Part shown: one piece after another, positions 9,701 to 15,279 of the stretch
Layout: every line of letters begins with the position of its first letter
How positions within the stretch are numbered: the first letter of the stretch is position 1
NCBI GenBank assembly: GCA_964230195.1
Contig: CAXRGH010000012.1
Coordinates: 1 to 15,290 of the forward strand
Length of the DNA stretch: 15,290 bases
From: CAXRGH01 sp964230195
Lineage (GTDB): Bacteria > Pseudomonadota > Gammaproteobacteria > Enterobacterales > Alteromonadaceae
Direction: 5' to 3'
Program-made: the position numbers and the translations under genes
The notes under the pieces: model-generated
The model's input: only the letters and a program-made list of their open reading frames with translations
Told to the model about the DNA's origin: nothing
The model's database searches: none

Positions 9701-12700
9701 CTCTGCCAGTAGCGTCCAGCGCTGCTACTGTGATAGGCGCAGGAACCGAAATAACCGGTGGTGTATTTGTCTCAACATTCACAGTAACAACATGAGTGAT
9801 CACATTTCCTGCATCATCTTTCACCCAATAGGTGAGATCATAACTGCCAGAAACTTGCGTGTTGACTTGCCCATAAATACGAACCTTCTGGCTTAAATCG
9901 CCACTGACTGTATCGCTTGCGGTGGCACTTGGCAGTGTCAAGCTATCCCCTACAAAGATATTCAGAGTTGAACTACCAGAAACTAACAAGCTCGGAGGTG
10001 TGCTATCAAAACGGGTAACATCATTGGGGGCCTCATCTGCATTGTCGCCAACGCCGTCTCCGTCTGAGTCTTGAGATTCATTGGGGTCGAGTGGGAAGAA
10101 ATCATGAATATCAGCAACGCCATCGCTATCCGAATCGCGATCGCTTGGAACGTCACGAACAATGGCTGGTGCTCCCCCTTTACCCGAAATATTAAAATTA
10201 CTTCGCAGAGTGACTTCATTTACCCCATTACTGTGGGCATTGAATCCGTACGCTGGATACGGTGAAGAGATTGTCAAGGGCGTGATAGGTGTCAGCATAG
10301 TCCACGTGTCATCACCTTTTGGCGACCATCCATTGTTAATGGATTCAAACTGCAATCCACTATCATTGTAGAATGCTGATATGCCCTCAAGTTCGGCCTG
10401 CGTCGCCCAACGCCACTCTTCATAAGTACCACCGGACTGCAACAAAGCGTCAATATTGAGATAGGAATTTGCGGTACTATTAGACTCAGACGTGCTGTAG
10501 AGAGTATCTGAGAAAGATAGTCTCATCACATCAAGAAGATTACCTTGTCCATCCACATCGTGCATCGTCCAGTATTGCTGGTTGGTCGTATCATTGGAGA
10601 ATGAAGATGCGTCAGTGACAATAGACGCAACCGAGCCTGATGCAGGTTTAATGACCACTTTGTCTACTTTAAAGTTATTGCCGCTTCTGTCTTTTATACT
10701 CAATCGCTCAACATTATCTGACTTTACACTGGGTAGTGTAAAACTGGTAAAATCATAACGATACCAACCATTGCCTTGAGCGCTCTCGGTTGTGGTTAAG
10801 GTTAGTGTTGTGGATGTGTTATCCGCACGACGATACCACAGTGTAAATTGAATATCGTCTGGTGCATCAGCCGCCGAATTCTCTGTTTTGACGTAGGCAG
10901 AACCAATATAGGGTGTGCTGGCTGACAATTCAGCGCTGTATTGCAATGATTCACTGCTGGAACCTGAATTATCGGATATCGCAGCCACCCACGAATTCAA
11001 GCTGCTGTCATACTCTGTCCAAGCGGTCACATTTTTGCCAGACCAACTATCAAGCCCTCGCGTGAAGTCCCCATTATTCAAGACATTAGCTCTGTCCGTT
11101 GATAACGTATCTACGTCTATCCCCGGAGACGTAAATGCAGTCTCTGTATAGTGATTACACTGATAGCCGGTACTGTTCTCTTGCGCCAACACCACCACGC
11201 CCCACAAATGAACAATGGGTAAGGTAATGGTCTGCCCTCTGGTGCTATCGGTTAACGGTAGCACTTGGCATTGTGGTGTGTAGTCATCTTCATCAACACT
11301 GTAGTAATAGGCACCTGCAATTTTGTTATTGCTGATTTGAGCAACATCTAATTGCACTTGCACCTGTAACAGGGGATCAATTTCGTCCGTGGTATAGGAA
11401 ACGTTTCGATTCACGGCATGAAGTACAAATGGCGCTTGTGGATCGGTTGTATTATGTCGTAACACCAGATCAATCTGACCATTATGACTAGGCGACAACA
11501 CATTGCCATACTGTTGATTAACAGTATGTAATTGATCGGTAATATCAGCTTCCGTGTTCACATGAACCACATGAATACCGGCGTCAATAGCATCCTGCAA
11601 ATGGTCTGCTTGCTGCGCTGTCAGCTTATTTTTATCATTGTGAGTAACGATGGCCTTAATACGATTGAGTTGCTCGGCTGATGGGTTTCCACCCCAAATA
11701 TCATTACCATAGCTAACGAGTTCGTATTGCAATCCATCAGTGTAAGCTTGACGGTTAAACGCTAGTAATTCAGGCAGTGCATCATCTTTTGCAATACGGC
11801 CAGCTTTGGATGATTCCATTGCCTCATATGAATGCAAAATGCCCACTGAACTAACCAGTGCATAATCATCAAACAACTCAGGATTATTGCCAATAAAATC
11901 AGTAATAAACTCGATATCGCCTTGGCGCGTTCTAAATGCATCATTCTTTATCGGTACCACGTAGTTTGCGCCGTAAGCATACCCCTCAACCATCCAATGT
12001 AATGCTTGATTTATAGCATCGTTATCATAGGCTTTAATCCAATCTGGCGGACCATGGTTAAAGGTGAGAATCTTGCCTTGTGATTCCGCAATACGGTACA
12101 ACAATCGAATATCATCGGGCTCGCTCTGCTCTTCCTGCGCATAAAAGTCTACCTTGCTCGGCTCAACGCCTGCAATCGGATAAACCAACTTACCACTGGT
12201 ACTGATATGAATGTCCGGCACGTCATTACCGGCATTATCTTTAAAACTATTGGCGTGCTGTTTTAGCGTTTGTAGCAAGTCACCATGTGCATGAACATGA
12301 AACGCCTTAAAGTGGTCATACAATGGAATATCAGCGGTGTCGTTTTGATAAACTTTTTCCCACAACGTCATGTCCGTGTAGCCTTCGCCTAGCAGAAATG
12401 TGTTGTATTCAAAGTCATCAAACTGTACCAATGCATAAGGTAACTCGCTGTTACTCGCATCGGCATTGGTGTTGAGATATTGATTTAATGCTTGAATATC
12501 TTGGTTAAAAACATTGGCAAGATACGCGTTAAACTTGTCCATACTCGGCTGAGAGAAATCGCCTCCCCAATAGAGAGTTTTTGATGACGCAGTTTGAGAG
12601 TCAAACATGATGGAATCAACATTACCGCCCAAAACGTAACCCACGGTTTGAGATTGACTCCCCCCCATCAACACATTGACTTGCTGCTTCAACAGTTCTA

Positions 12701-13286
12701 CAACATCATCACTGTGAGTGGAATAATAGTACGGTGGAATTCGATAAGATGAACCGCCGTGGGAAAACTCATGGTGTGCTCCGGTAAAATTAGCCGGATC
12801 ACTGTGGCGTGCTGATGCACAATTTAAACCTGAACAGTTTTGACCCGCTTGATTACCCAAGTGAGCGGGATACAGTTGGTAATCCCCTTCTAACGTCCGA
12901 ACCGTTTGCGCTTTGTGATCAACCCCTTCCAACACAAAGTATTCTGCAAATGTTTTCCAGTTAGCATCAAATTCTACTCGCGCCTGGATTTTGATACCCT
13001 TGGCACGTAAACCAGAGAGTTCATTATAAAAATCAGTGCGGTCAGGTTGAGAGATTGGACGCCAGTGATGGAAAACCCAGTTATACCATCCGGCATGAAA
13101 GTAATCCGCTAATGTTTTTTGTTGCGCAAGTTGCTGCTGTTCAACCAACCCATAATTTCCCGTTTCTACTTGGCGCAACATAATATCGGATTTAGTCGGT
13201 ACCGTTGCACTCGTCAGAAAAGATAAGGTAAGGGAAAAAACTGCTAGTATTGAAACACTAGACCATAATCGTAAAGGTTGAACCAC
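3780..13286 (-). CDS. Giant secreted multidomain protein: glycoside-hydrolase-like catalytic region on a DUF5011/HYR Ig-like stalk with GlyGly-CTERM anchor
   Basis: About 3168 residues from the GTG at 13286; a TTG at 13310 would add eight. GTG is preferred because AGGG lies six bases before it, and it gives a clean signal peptide (RLWSSVSILAVFSLTLSFL, cut near A27). Rough order: 37-470 probable TIM barrel rich in W, H and Y, with the acidic patch FDDFEY; 472-605 alpha/beta GATase-like domain as in GH42-type enzymes; 605-715 beta-sandwich; 738-885 CBM4/9-like (NVLNNGDF...GWYRYDF); 890-1045 Lcl/DUF1566-like; TSP3 blocks near 1046-1090, 2158-2266 and 2712-2746; 1091-2157 thirteen Ig-like modules; 2267-2502 three HYR-like modules; 2818-2930 choice-of-anchor-U-like (DGGIYDDDGYANG); 2930-3130 two PKD-like domains; GlyGly-CTERM tail. 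I count only six cysteines in the mature chain, in three near pairs, fitting an exported protein. Polysaccharide hydrolysis is inferred; substrate and GH family are unknown. An alternative is an adhesin with an inactive barrel. Confidence 0.85.
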   Translation of the reverse strand: MVQPLRLWSSVSILAVFSLTLSFLTSATVPTKSDIMLRQVETGNYGLVEQQQLAQQKTLADYFHAGWYNWVFHHWRPISQPDRTDFYNELSGLRAKGIKIQARVEFDANWKTFAEYFVLEGVDHKAQTVRTLEGDYQLYPAHLGNQAGQNCSGLNCASARHSDPANFTGAHHEFSHGGSSYRIPPYYYSTHSDDVVELLKQQVNVLMGGSQSQTVGYVLGGNVDSIMFDSQTASSKTLYWGGDFSQPSMDKFNAYLANVFNQDIQALNQYLNTNADASNSELPYALVQFDDFEYNTFLLGEGYTDMTLWEKVYQNDTADIPLYDHFKAFHVHAHGDLLQTLKQHANSFKDNAGNDVPDIHISTSGKLVYPIAGVEPSKVDFYAQEEQSEPDDIRLLYRIAESQGKILTFNHGPPDWIKAYDNDAINQALHWMVEGYAYGANYVVPIKNDAFRTRQGDIEFITDFIGNNPELFDDYALVSSVGILHSYEAMESSKAGRIAKDDALPELLAFNRQAYTDGLQYELVSYGNDIWGGNPSAEQLNRIKAIVTHNDKNKLTAQQADHLQDAIDAGIHVVHVNTEADITDQLHTVNQQYGNVLSPSHNGQIDLVLRHNTTDPQAPFVLHAVNRNVSYTTDEIDPLLQVQVQLDVAQISNNKIAGAYYYSVDEDDYTPQCQVLPLTDSTRGQTITLPIVHLWGVVVLAQENSTGYQCNHYTETAFTSPGIDVDTLSTDRANVLNNGDFTRGLDSWSGKNVTAWTEYDSSLNSWVAAISDNSGSSSESLQYSAELSASTPYIGSAYVKTENSAADAPDDIQFTLWYRRADNTSTTLTLTTTESAQGNGWYRYDFTSFTLPSVKSDNVERLSIKDRSGNNFKVDKVVIKPASGSVASIVTDASSFSNDTTNQQYWTMHDVDGQGNLLDVMRLSFSDTLYSTSESNSTANSYLNIDALLQSGGTYEEWRWATQAELEGISAFYNDSGLQFESINNGWSPKGDDTWTMLTPITPLTISSPYPAYGFNAHSNGVNEVTLRSNFNISGKGGAPAIVRDVPSDRDSDSDGVADIHDFFPLDPNESQDSDGDGVGDNADEAPNDVTRFDSTPPSLLVSGSSTLNIFVGDSLTLPSATASDTVSGDLSQKVRIYGQVNTQVSGSYDLTYWVKDDAGNVITHVVTVNVETNTPPVISVPAPITVAALDATGRGITETDIAQFISGATATDTEDGSLTVNHNAPLVFPLGQTNVTFTAQDSDGNSVSGNANVTVTDQSAPVLSAPSDITVSATDAEGTLQSEQAITSFLASATAMDNVDTDLTVTHDAPTQLPLGETVINFSVQDSAGNLTVEQASITVEDTTAPVITLDGSAQMTLEYGDTYVEPGFTATDNVDGDISNQVSVTDNINTAQLGTYSVSYQVQDNAGNQGLTTQRHVTVVDNTAPVINLSGTSVLTIAAGSLYTDAGYTASDNVDGNVTGDVVVAGTVNSEVPGIYTLTFSVADNAGNTATSVQREITVTDQTAPEITLAGASEITIALGTTYDDSGVSAIDNVDGDLTAQVSVTGSVNTTAIGSYILTFSVADDAGNSAISVQRTITVTDQTPPIIVLLGDTALTIPQGGSFSEPGFTATDNLDGDIQSRVMVTGTVDTQTVGSYTLSYAVSDEAGNGAQTQHRTAEVTDQTSPQLMLPENITVAATDANGVLSTQQTVIDWLNQATVTDNVDTELTIHHDTLETLALGSQTITFTVTDSAGNVTSKSATVTISDQTKPVIALEGETSLTMFVGETYLEPGFSATDNVDGDLTEQVTVVSTLDTATIGHYLIQYSVSDDAGNEAQMLQRTVSVQDATAPVVSVPNTLTVAAVDAAGTPSNDQQIAEFLMAATAVDDVDGELTVTHNAPAIIPLGTTTVTFEAVDLSGQTGTAQAILHVVDMTSPAVVLVGETVITIAHHEAYEEPGFTASDNVDGDLTEAVSVSGTVDETTTGTYTLEYQVTDAAGNQSTIKTRQVTVVDVSAPVITPPENREVAAIDASGTTINNQVISEFLSSAIAVDAVDGNVVVTNDAPNVFPLGLTQVTFTAVDSAGQVATASANIWVKDLTAPEMTLLGEANVQLTVGQVFVDAGVIVMDAVDGDLSASVVVTGTVDTSVVGTYSIEYTSTDTAGNVATSVRRTIVVTDPRDDVDTDSDSIPDYLDEDDDGDGVTDVNDAFPLDAQESLDTDQDGIGNNADTDDDGDTVADGEDAFPLDPFESVDTDSDGVGNNTDTDDDNDGIADADDKAPFDNDITPPAFALSGLADMVVEASGPLTSVELPQVSATDQGQPVTVTVSHQGPFALGQHQIVWTATDAAFNTTSISLNLTVEDTLAPQVNVADRVIEAESATMLVDMQWASATDIVDGDVLSIVATPMELALGDNTVTWTATDSAGNVASVSKNIRVADTQPPVFDSLDLLVVDAVSHAMTFESLGLENATAVDSVDGELTASISGEQILSSGVNTLTWQVQDAAGNQTTAEQVIHINPLVSIALASYSEIGHDSTISITLSGDAPNYPVRLSYQVSGSIPANAHTLTSGEFIIQSGQGLDVPVSLLSGFGTQVDDQLMVSLTSAEHAVLSDEVVHTVTAIAGEQAPMVSLAVSQDGELTSLLTPTGLDATITANISDLNHRDTHTVTWIPSHPDLLDTLRDDNPNTFTLDVDDLAPGVYGIDVVVSETNTEAALQSGASIRFTVLEAEVSLSDTADSDNDGVVDAEEGLGDTDNDGIPNYLDNLSEPHLAPLSSEQTTVVTTATGLSISLGHIAQAANGKDATGLSITRQDIAEFGGENSEATALAADDAFAAITAIIDFEIHQLEKPGLTVPVVIPMPEGNVLPNNAVYRKFSSESGWYTMIADADNRIASASRDDNGLCPVYSSDKYTDGLNQGDACILIELTDGGIYDDDGYANGSVADPGVIAVANLPPEFSVVESILTNEGESVNVELTSLSDPEGDTLSFEWQQIAGETVSLTSDNNSSQLAFIAPEIADDETLVFEVSVSDGRSTVTKSVSVNLVNIPAIVTAFGTVSGTLINNQYQTNTQVTLSGVGSSDSKNSPLSYQWQQISGPSVSLSGAAEMQATFLVPSVTQATTLIFALTVNNSETHELASNTVQVSVPLQVISTSTPVENNESVGGGGTMLPLLLGMMLAFGRRQTAQVNKE
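3783..3866 (-). other. GlyGly-CTERM-type C-terminal sorting signal
   Basis: The last 28 residues are GGGG, then the hydrophobic helix TMLPLLLGMMLAFG, then RR and a short polar tail. This Gly-rich / hydrophobic / basic layout is that of GlyGly-CTERM, found on type II-secreted proteins of Vibrio, Shewanella and relatives and cut by the intramembrane protease rhombosortase, after which the protein is retained on or released from the surface. Most members have two or three glycines and few residues after the arginines; here the tail after RR is eight residues long. No rhombosortase gene is in the window. Confidence 0.75.
5049..5153 (-). repeat. Third TSP3-like calcium-binding block inside the giant gene
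   Basis: Encodes DSDNDGVVDAEEGLGDTDND followed by GIPNYLDN, two Asp-rich thrombospondin type 3-like motifs (about residues 2712-2746). It separates an Ig-like domain from the choice-of-anchor-U-like region. Such loops bind calcium with Asp side chains and usually stiffen the link between domains. Confidence 0.75.
5782..6487 (-). repeat. Three HYR-like Ig modules inside the giant gene
   Basis: Three successive modules of about 76-80 residues (residues 2267-2502). Each starts near a proline pair or 'AP' and ends with the pattern T-x-T-x-x-W-x-x-x-D-x-A-x-N followed by a V-x-D strand. They differ from the HYR-like modules of the main stalk in lacking the extra helix-like insert and in using WTATD or WQVQD in place of FTVTD. 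They form a second, shorter stalk segment. Confidence 0.7.
6487..6815 (-). repeat. Main TSP3 calcium-binding array inside the giant gene
   Basis: About 109 residues (2158-2266) made of repeated DxDxDGxxD motifs alternating with DAFPLDxxES linkers, for example DTDQDGIGNNADTDDDGD. This is the thrombospondin type 3 pattern with many Asp side chains for calcium. At DNA level the Asp and Ser codons give long runs of CATCATC-like sequence, which creates false ORFs on the plus strand. It lies between the 13-module stalk and the three HYR-like modules, so it may be a calcium-set joint. Confidence 0.85.
6816..10016 (-). repeat. Thirteen tandem Ig-like modules (DUF5011-like and HYR-like) forming the stalk of the giant protein
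   Basis: About 1067 residues. From N to C terminus the modules read D H H D D D D H D H D H D, where D is a ~80-residue DUF5011-like module and H is a ~85-residue HYR-like module. D modules carry EPGFTATDNVDGD, then a V-x-G-T-V-x-T strand, then YSVSDDAGN and V-x-V-x-D. H modules carry PxxITVAA-DAxG, a short helix-like insert, then LTVTHDAP, PLG and FTVTDSAGN. The last six alternate strictly H-D. Modules are alike in protein but mostly diverged in DNA; a 21-base exact repeat encoding the DNVDGDL turn occurs at 7933-7953 and 8668-8688. Confidence 0.85.
10017..10151 (-). repeat. First TSP3-like calcium-binding block inside the giant gene
   Basis: Encodes RDSDSDGVADIHDFFPLDP then ESQDSDGDGVGDNADEAPND (about residues 1046-1090), two thrombospondin type 3-like motifs with the FPLDPNES linker. 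It separates the enzymatic and sugar-binding head from the long Ig-like stalk, so it probably marks the head-stalk junction. Confidence 0.8.
10632..11075 (-). other. CBM4/9-like carbohydrate-binding module coding segment
   Basis: Residues ~738-885 begin NVLNNGDFTRGLDSW and continue through SAYVKTEN, FTLWYRR, GWYRYDFTSF and DKVVI. This matches the jelly-roll order of the CBM_4_9 family: an N-F/W opening strand, Y-x-x-S-x-Y-V-K strand, W-Y-R-Y strand and closing V-D-x-V strand. Its position just after the catalytic region fits a substrate-targeting module. The ligand cannot be told from sequence. Confidence 0.65.
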
Positions 13287-13298
13287 TTTGCACCCTAA

Positions 13299-13349
13299 GA
13301 TTGTTAACAATTTTGAGAGGTGAGTTTACCAACCAAATGGTTAACAATC
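13299..13349. repeat. Inverted pair of GATTGTTAAC in the giant gene's promoter region
   Basis: GATTGTTAAC occurs at 13299-13308 and, inverted, at 13340-13349. The first is part of the perfect 10-base palindrome TTGTTAACAA (13301-13310). One copy overlaps the candidate -35 and spacer and the other the 5' leader, so together they bracket the transcription start as an operator pair would. No named regulator is assigned. Confidence 0.45.
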
Positions 13350-13351
13350 AA
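13323..13351 (-). promoter_or_regulatory. Candidate promoter of the giant gene
   Basis: On the minus strand TTGATT (13346-13351) and TAAACT (13323-13328) are separated by exactly 17 bases, each matching four of six sigma70 consensus positions. Transcription would start near 13316, leaving about 30 bases before the preferred GTG start at 13286. The rest of the gap to 13598 shows no gene; a stop-free plus-strand stretch near 13435-13640 lacks a start codon. Confidence 0.4.
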
Positions 13352-13598
13352 CAATGGGAATTTACAATTTACTTACAAAAAACACTGTGTCATCTAGTGC
13401 TTTGATAATAGAGCTTAAATGTTTAATTGAGATAATTAACGTACTCTGTATTTTTTAACCAACGCTTGTTCGAGGCGCCAGGAGTTCTTTGGTACTTCAT
13501 TGATTTTCCTGTCGCGAATAATGCTTGGCTTAACTTAATGAACAGCCAACGTCACTGGAGGAGTGAGAGATCCTGTCTACAAGCCAGTTGTTATTTAA

Positions 13599-13949
13599 TT
13601 ACTCCGACCAAACTGCATACTCATTCCCATTTGGGTCACTGAAGTGAAATCTTCTACCACCAGGAAATGAGAATATAGGCTTTATTATTTTACCACTGGC
13701 TTTCTGAACTTTATCTTGAGTCGCCTCTAGTTCATTGCTGTATAAAACAATTAACGGACTTCCATTTTTAGTAGAAACAACTAAATCAGATTTGAAGAAA
13801 CCACCGTCAACTCCTTGAGCAGCGAAACTGCTGTAATCTCGCCCATAATCAACAAACGACCATCCAAAGACTTCACTGAAGAATGCCTTAGTCACTACGA
13901 CGTTTTGGGTTGGAATTTCAATATAATTAACTTTATTGTGTCTTGTCAT
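13599..13949 (-). CDS. Small VOC (glyoxalase/bleomycin-resistance fold) protein
   Basis: At 116 residues it has the length of a single-chain VOC protein with two beta-alpha-beta-beta-beta halves. The first half opens with VNYIEIPTQN and 'AFFSEVFGWSF'; the second ends with 'FHFSDPNGNEYAVW', the usual closing signature. E11 and E110 sit where VOC metal ligands usually lie. H102 is a further possible ligand. The family covers glyoxalases, dioxygenases and antibiotic-binding proteins, and nothing here selects among them. The ATG at 13949 has AAGGAG about 12 bases upstream. It stands alone, with 312 bases to the giant gene and 226 to miaE, so it is probably its own transcription unit. Confidence 0.88.
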   Translation of the reverse strand: MTRHNKVNYIEIPTQNVVVTKAFFSEVFGWSFVDYGRDYSSFAAQGVDGGFFKSDLVVSTKNGSPLIVLYSNELEATQDKVQKASGKIIKPIFSFPGGRRFHFSDPNGNEYAVWSE

Positions 13950-13970
13950 TTTCGTATCTGTCTCCTTAAT

Positions 13971-13993
13971 CTCACGAACGTTGTTTGCGTGAG
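13971..13993. promoter_or_regulatory. Inverted repeat upstream of the VOC gene
   Basis: CTCACG (13971-13976) and CGTGAG (13988-13993) form a 6-bp inverted repeat with an 11-base centre, just upstream of the AAGGAG ribosome site of the VOC gene. It could be an operator or a leader hairpin. The stem is short, so chance is possible. Confidence 0.3.
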
Positions 13994-14087
13994 TATTAAC
14001 TAAAATATAGATAGCGTTAATGCAATAACATGTTTAATCGGTCCTCGTGAGCAAAAAACACGATTACATTTAATCAAAGGGGGCTTT

Positions 14088-14102
14088 CCAAAGCTACTTT
14101 GG
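14088..14102. terminator. Small hairpin between miaE and the VOC gene
   Basis: CCAAAG (14088-14093) and CTTTGG (14097-14102) pair perfectly around a 3-base loop, about 75 bases after the miaE stop on the minus strand. No T run follows on that strand (AAAGCCCCC does), so a terminator role is weakly supported. A T6 run on the minus strand nearer the stop has no good stem before it. Confidence 0.25.
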
Positions 14103-14175
14103 GATAGTTTCTAGTTAAGATGCCATCAACGAATACTTTCAAAAAACGAGTGTTCCATCTTTGCTCATTGTAGCG

Positions 14176-14964
14176 CTAGATCACTAAACGACTTTCATTC
14201 ATTACAGCCGTTGGGGCGCCGCTGTGAAACTTAAAGTCTGAGTCCGGTGATGTAATAAGCTCTGCTTCAATCTGGCCGAAAAATTCAATGCGGTTAGTCA
14301 CGTCCCCACCCGCAATATCGCGCGCTAACGTAAGGTAGTCTTCAAAATGACGTGCTTCTGAGCGTAACAAGGAAATATAGAAATCTCCTAACGCCGGAGC
14401 AACATGAGGTGCAAGCATTGCGAATCGTTCACACGAACGAGCTTCAATGTAAGCGCCGCAAATAAGTTTATCAATCAAGGTGTTTGGCTCATGATTTGTC
14501 ACATGAGTTAGCATTCCCTTGGCGTATCTGCTAGACGTGATTTTTTCATATTGAATACCGAATGACTCCATGATTTCAAGAACTTGGAAGAAATGGTGTA
14601 GTTCCTCCTTGATAAGCAGCACCATCGCATCAATCAAGTCCTGACTATAAGGTTTTGTGGCCTTGGGGATCATCCCTTTACTCAATCGATTACACCCTGC
14701 GAGGGACTTCCAATCCCCAACTTGGCGGTATGTGAAATCCTCGTAAGGTTTCAACCACGCCAGCAAGGCGTTTCCGCTCTCTTCGTCTACTGCATATTTA
14801 CGAATCAAAAACATGGCACTTTGGGCAGCCTTGAGCTCACATATCAGATGATCAGTCATCAAGGTCGCTAAGTTAATGGGCTTAATTGCCTCATCAAGCC
14901 AACTTTCTGGTGTCTCGCACTTTAAGAAGGTGCGGATTGGGGTTAATAATTCTTGGTGTGACAA
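14176..14964 (-). CDS. miaE: tRNA-(ms2io6A)-hydroxylase MiaE
   Basis: Ferritin-like diiron monooxygenase that hydroxylates the isopentenyl side chain of ms2i6A37 in tRNAs reading UNN codons, using O2; it acts after MiaA and MiaB, which are not in this window. The four-helix diiron ligand set is visible in order: E in 'LICELKAAQSAM' (~residue 43), 'KEELHHFFQVLE' (~118-129), 'EARSCERFAML' (~175-185) and 'EARHFEDYL' (~200-208). Two start codons are possible, both TTG: 14979 (267 aa), which has no ribosome site and an in-frame TAA six bases upstream, and 14964 (262 aa), with GAGAG eight bases upstream and an N terminus (SHQELLTPIRTFL) like family members. The second is preferred. Confidence 0.92.
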   Translation of the reverse strand: MSHQELLTPIRTFLKCETPESWLDEAIKPINLATLMTDHLICELKAAQSAMFLIRKYAVDEESGNALLAWLKPYEDFTYRQVGDWKSLAGCNRLSKGMIPKATKPYSQDLIDAMVLLIKEELHHFFQVLEIMESFGIQYEKITSSRYAKGMLTHVTNHEPNTLIDKLICGAYIEARSCERFAMLAPHVAPALGDFYISLLRSEARHFEDYLTLARDIAGGDVTNRIEFFGQIEAELITSPDSDFKFHSGAPTAVMNESRLVI

Positions 14965-15279
14965 TTTGTGAGCTCTCAACGTTTACAACGTCGAAAATAA
15001 TATCATATCTTTGTACAAAGCGGGGAAATGAGATCAGCTAGTATTCAACCGTACTTGATGACCAAGTCATTCATTATGCTCATTGAATTCATCAATCATT
15101 TTTTCTTCATTGTACCGCTAGCAGTCGCCGTGATAGCGGAAGTGATTCTTCACTGACTGGACAACTGACTACGAAAGATTCAAGAGCAGAAAATGAGACT
15201 GCTGCTTACACTGATGATTCAACTGATGATGTATCCGAATGAAACTCCTCTTCCTTTACTGAAAAACCAATAGTAGAAG
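14965..15279. other. Terminal intergenic stretch with a doubtful short membrane ORF (15028-15156, +)
   Basis: No long gene is present. On the plus strand, ATG codons at 15028, 15058 and 15076 share one frame ending at TGA 15154-15156 (42, 32 or 26 residues). It contains a hydrophobic run FFFIVPLAVAVIAEVIL that could span a membrane. None has a well-placed ribosome site: GGGG before 15028 is only three bases away. A different plus frame is open from 15087 to the TGA at 15240-15242 and encodes an acidic Asp/Ser/Thr-rich tail (ENETAAYTDDSTDDVSE), so a frameshifted small gene is possible. It may also be chance. Confidence 0.25.

Noticed and set aside
6816..10016. Regularly spaced short DNA repeats that might suggest a repeat array such as CRISPR
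   Set aside because: The spacing is about 240-255 bases, equal to one Ig-like module, and the repeats keep the reading frame and encode the DNVDGDL turn. There are no spacers and no cas genes.
13441..13598. Stretch with TAACCAACGCTTG, considered as an integron attC site, and a stop-free plus frame nearby
   Set aside because: The paired core sites (GTTRRRY and its complement) and the long imperfect stem are not found, and the stop-free frame has no start codon.
14164..15120. Near-identical 15-mers TCATTGTAGCGCTAG and TCATTGTACCGCTAG on both sides of miaE, considered as target-site duplications
   Set aside because: They are about 0.95 kb apart with one mismatch, no longer flanking similarity and no mobile gene between. 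A match of this quality is expected by chance in 15 kb.
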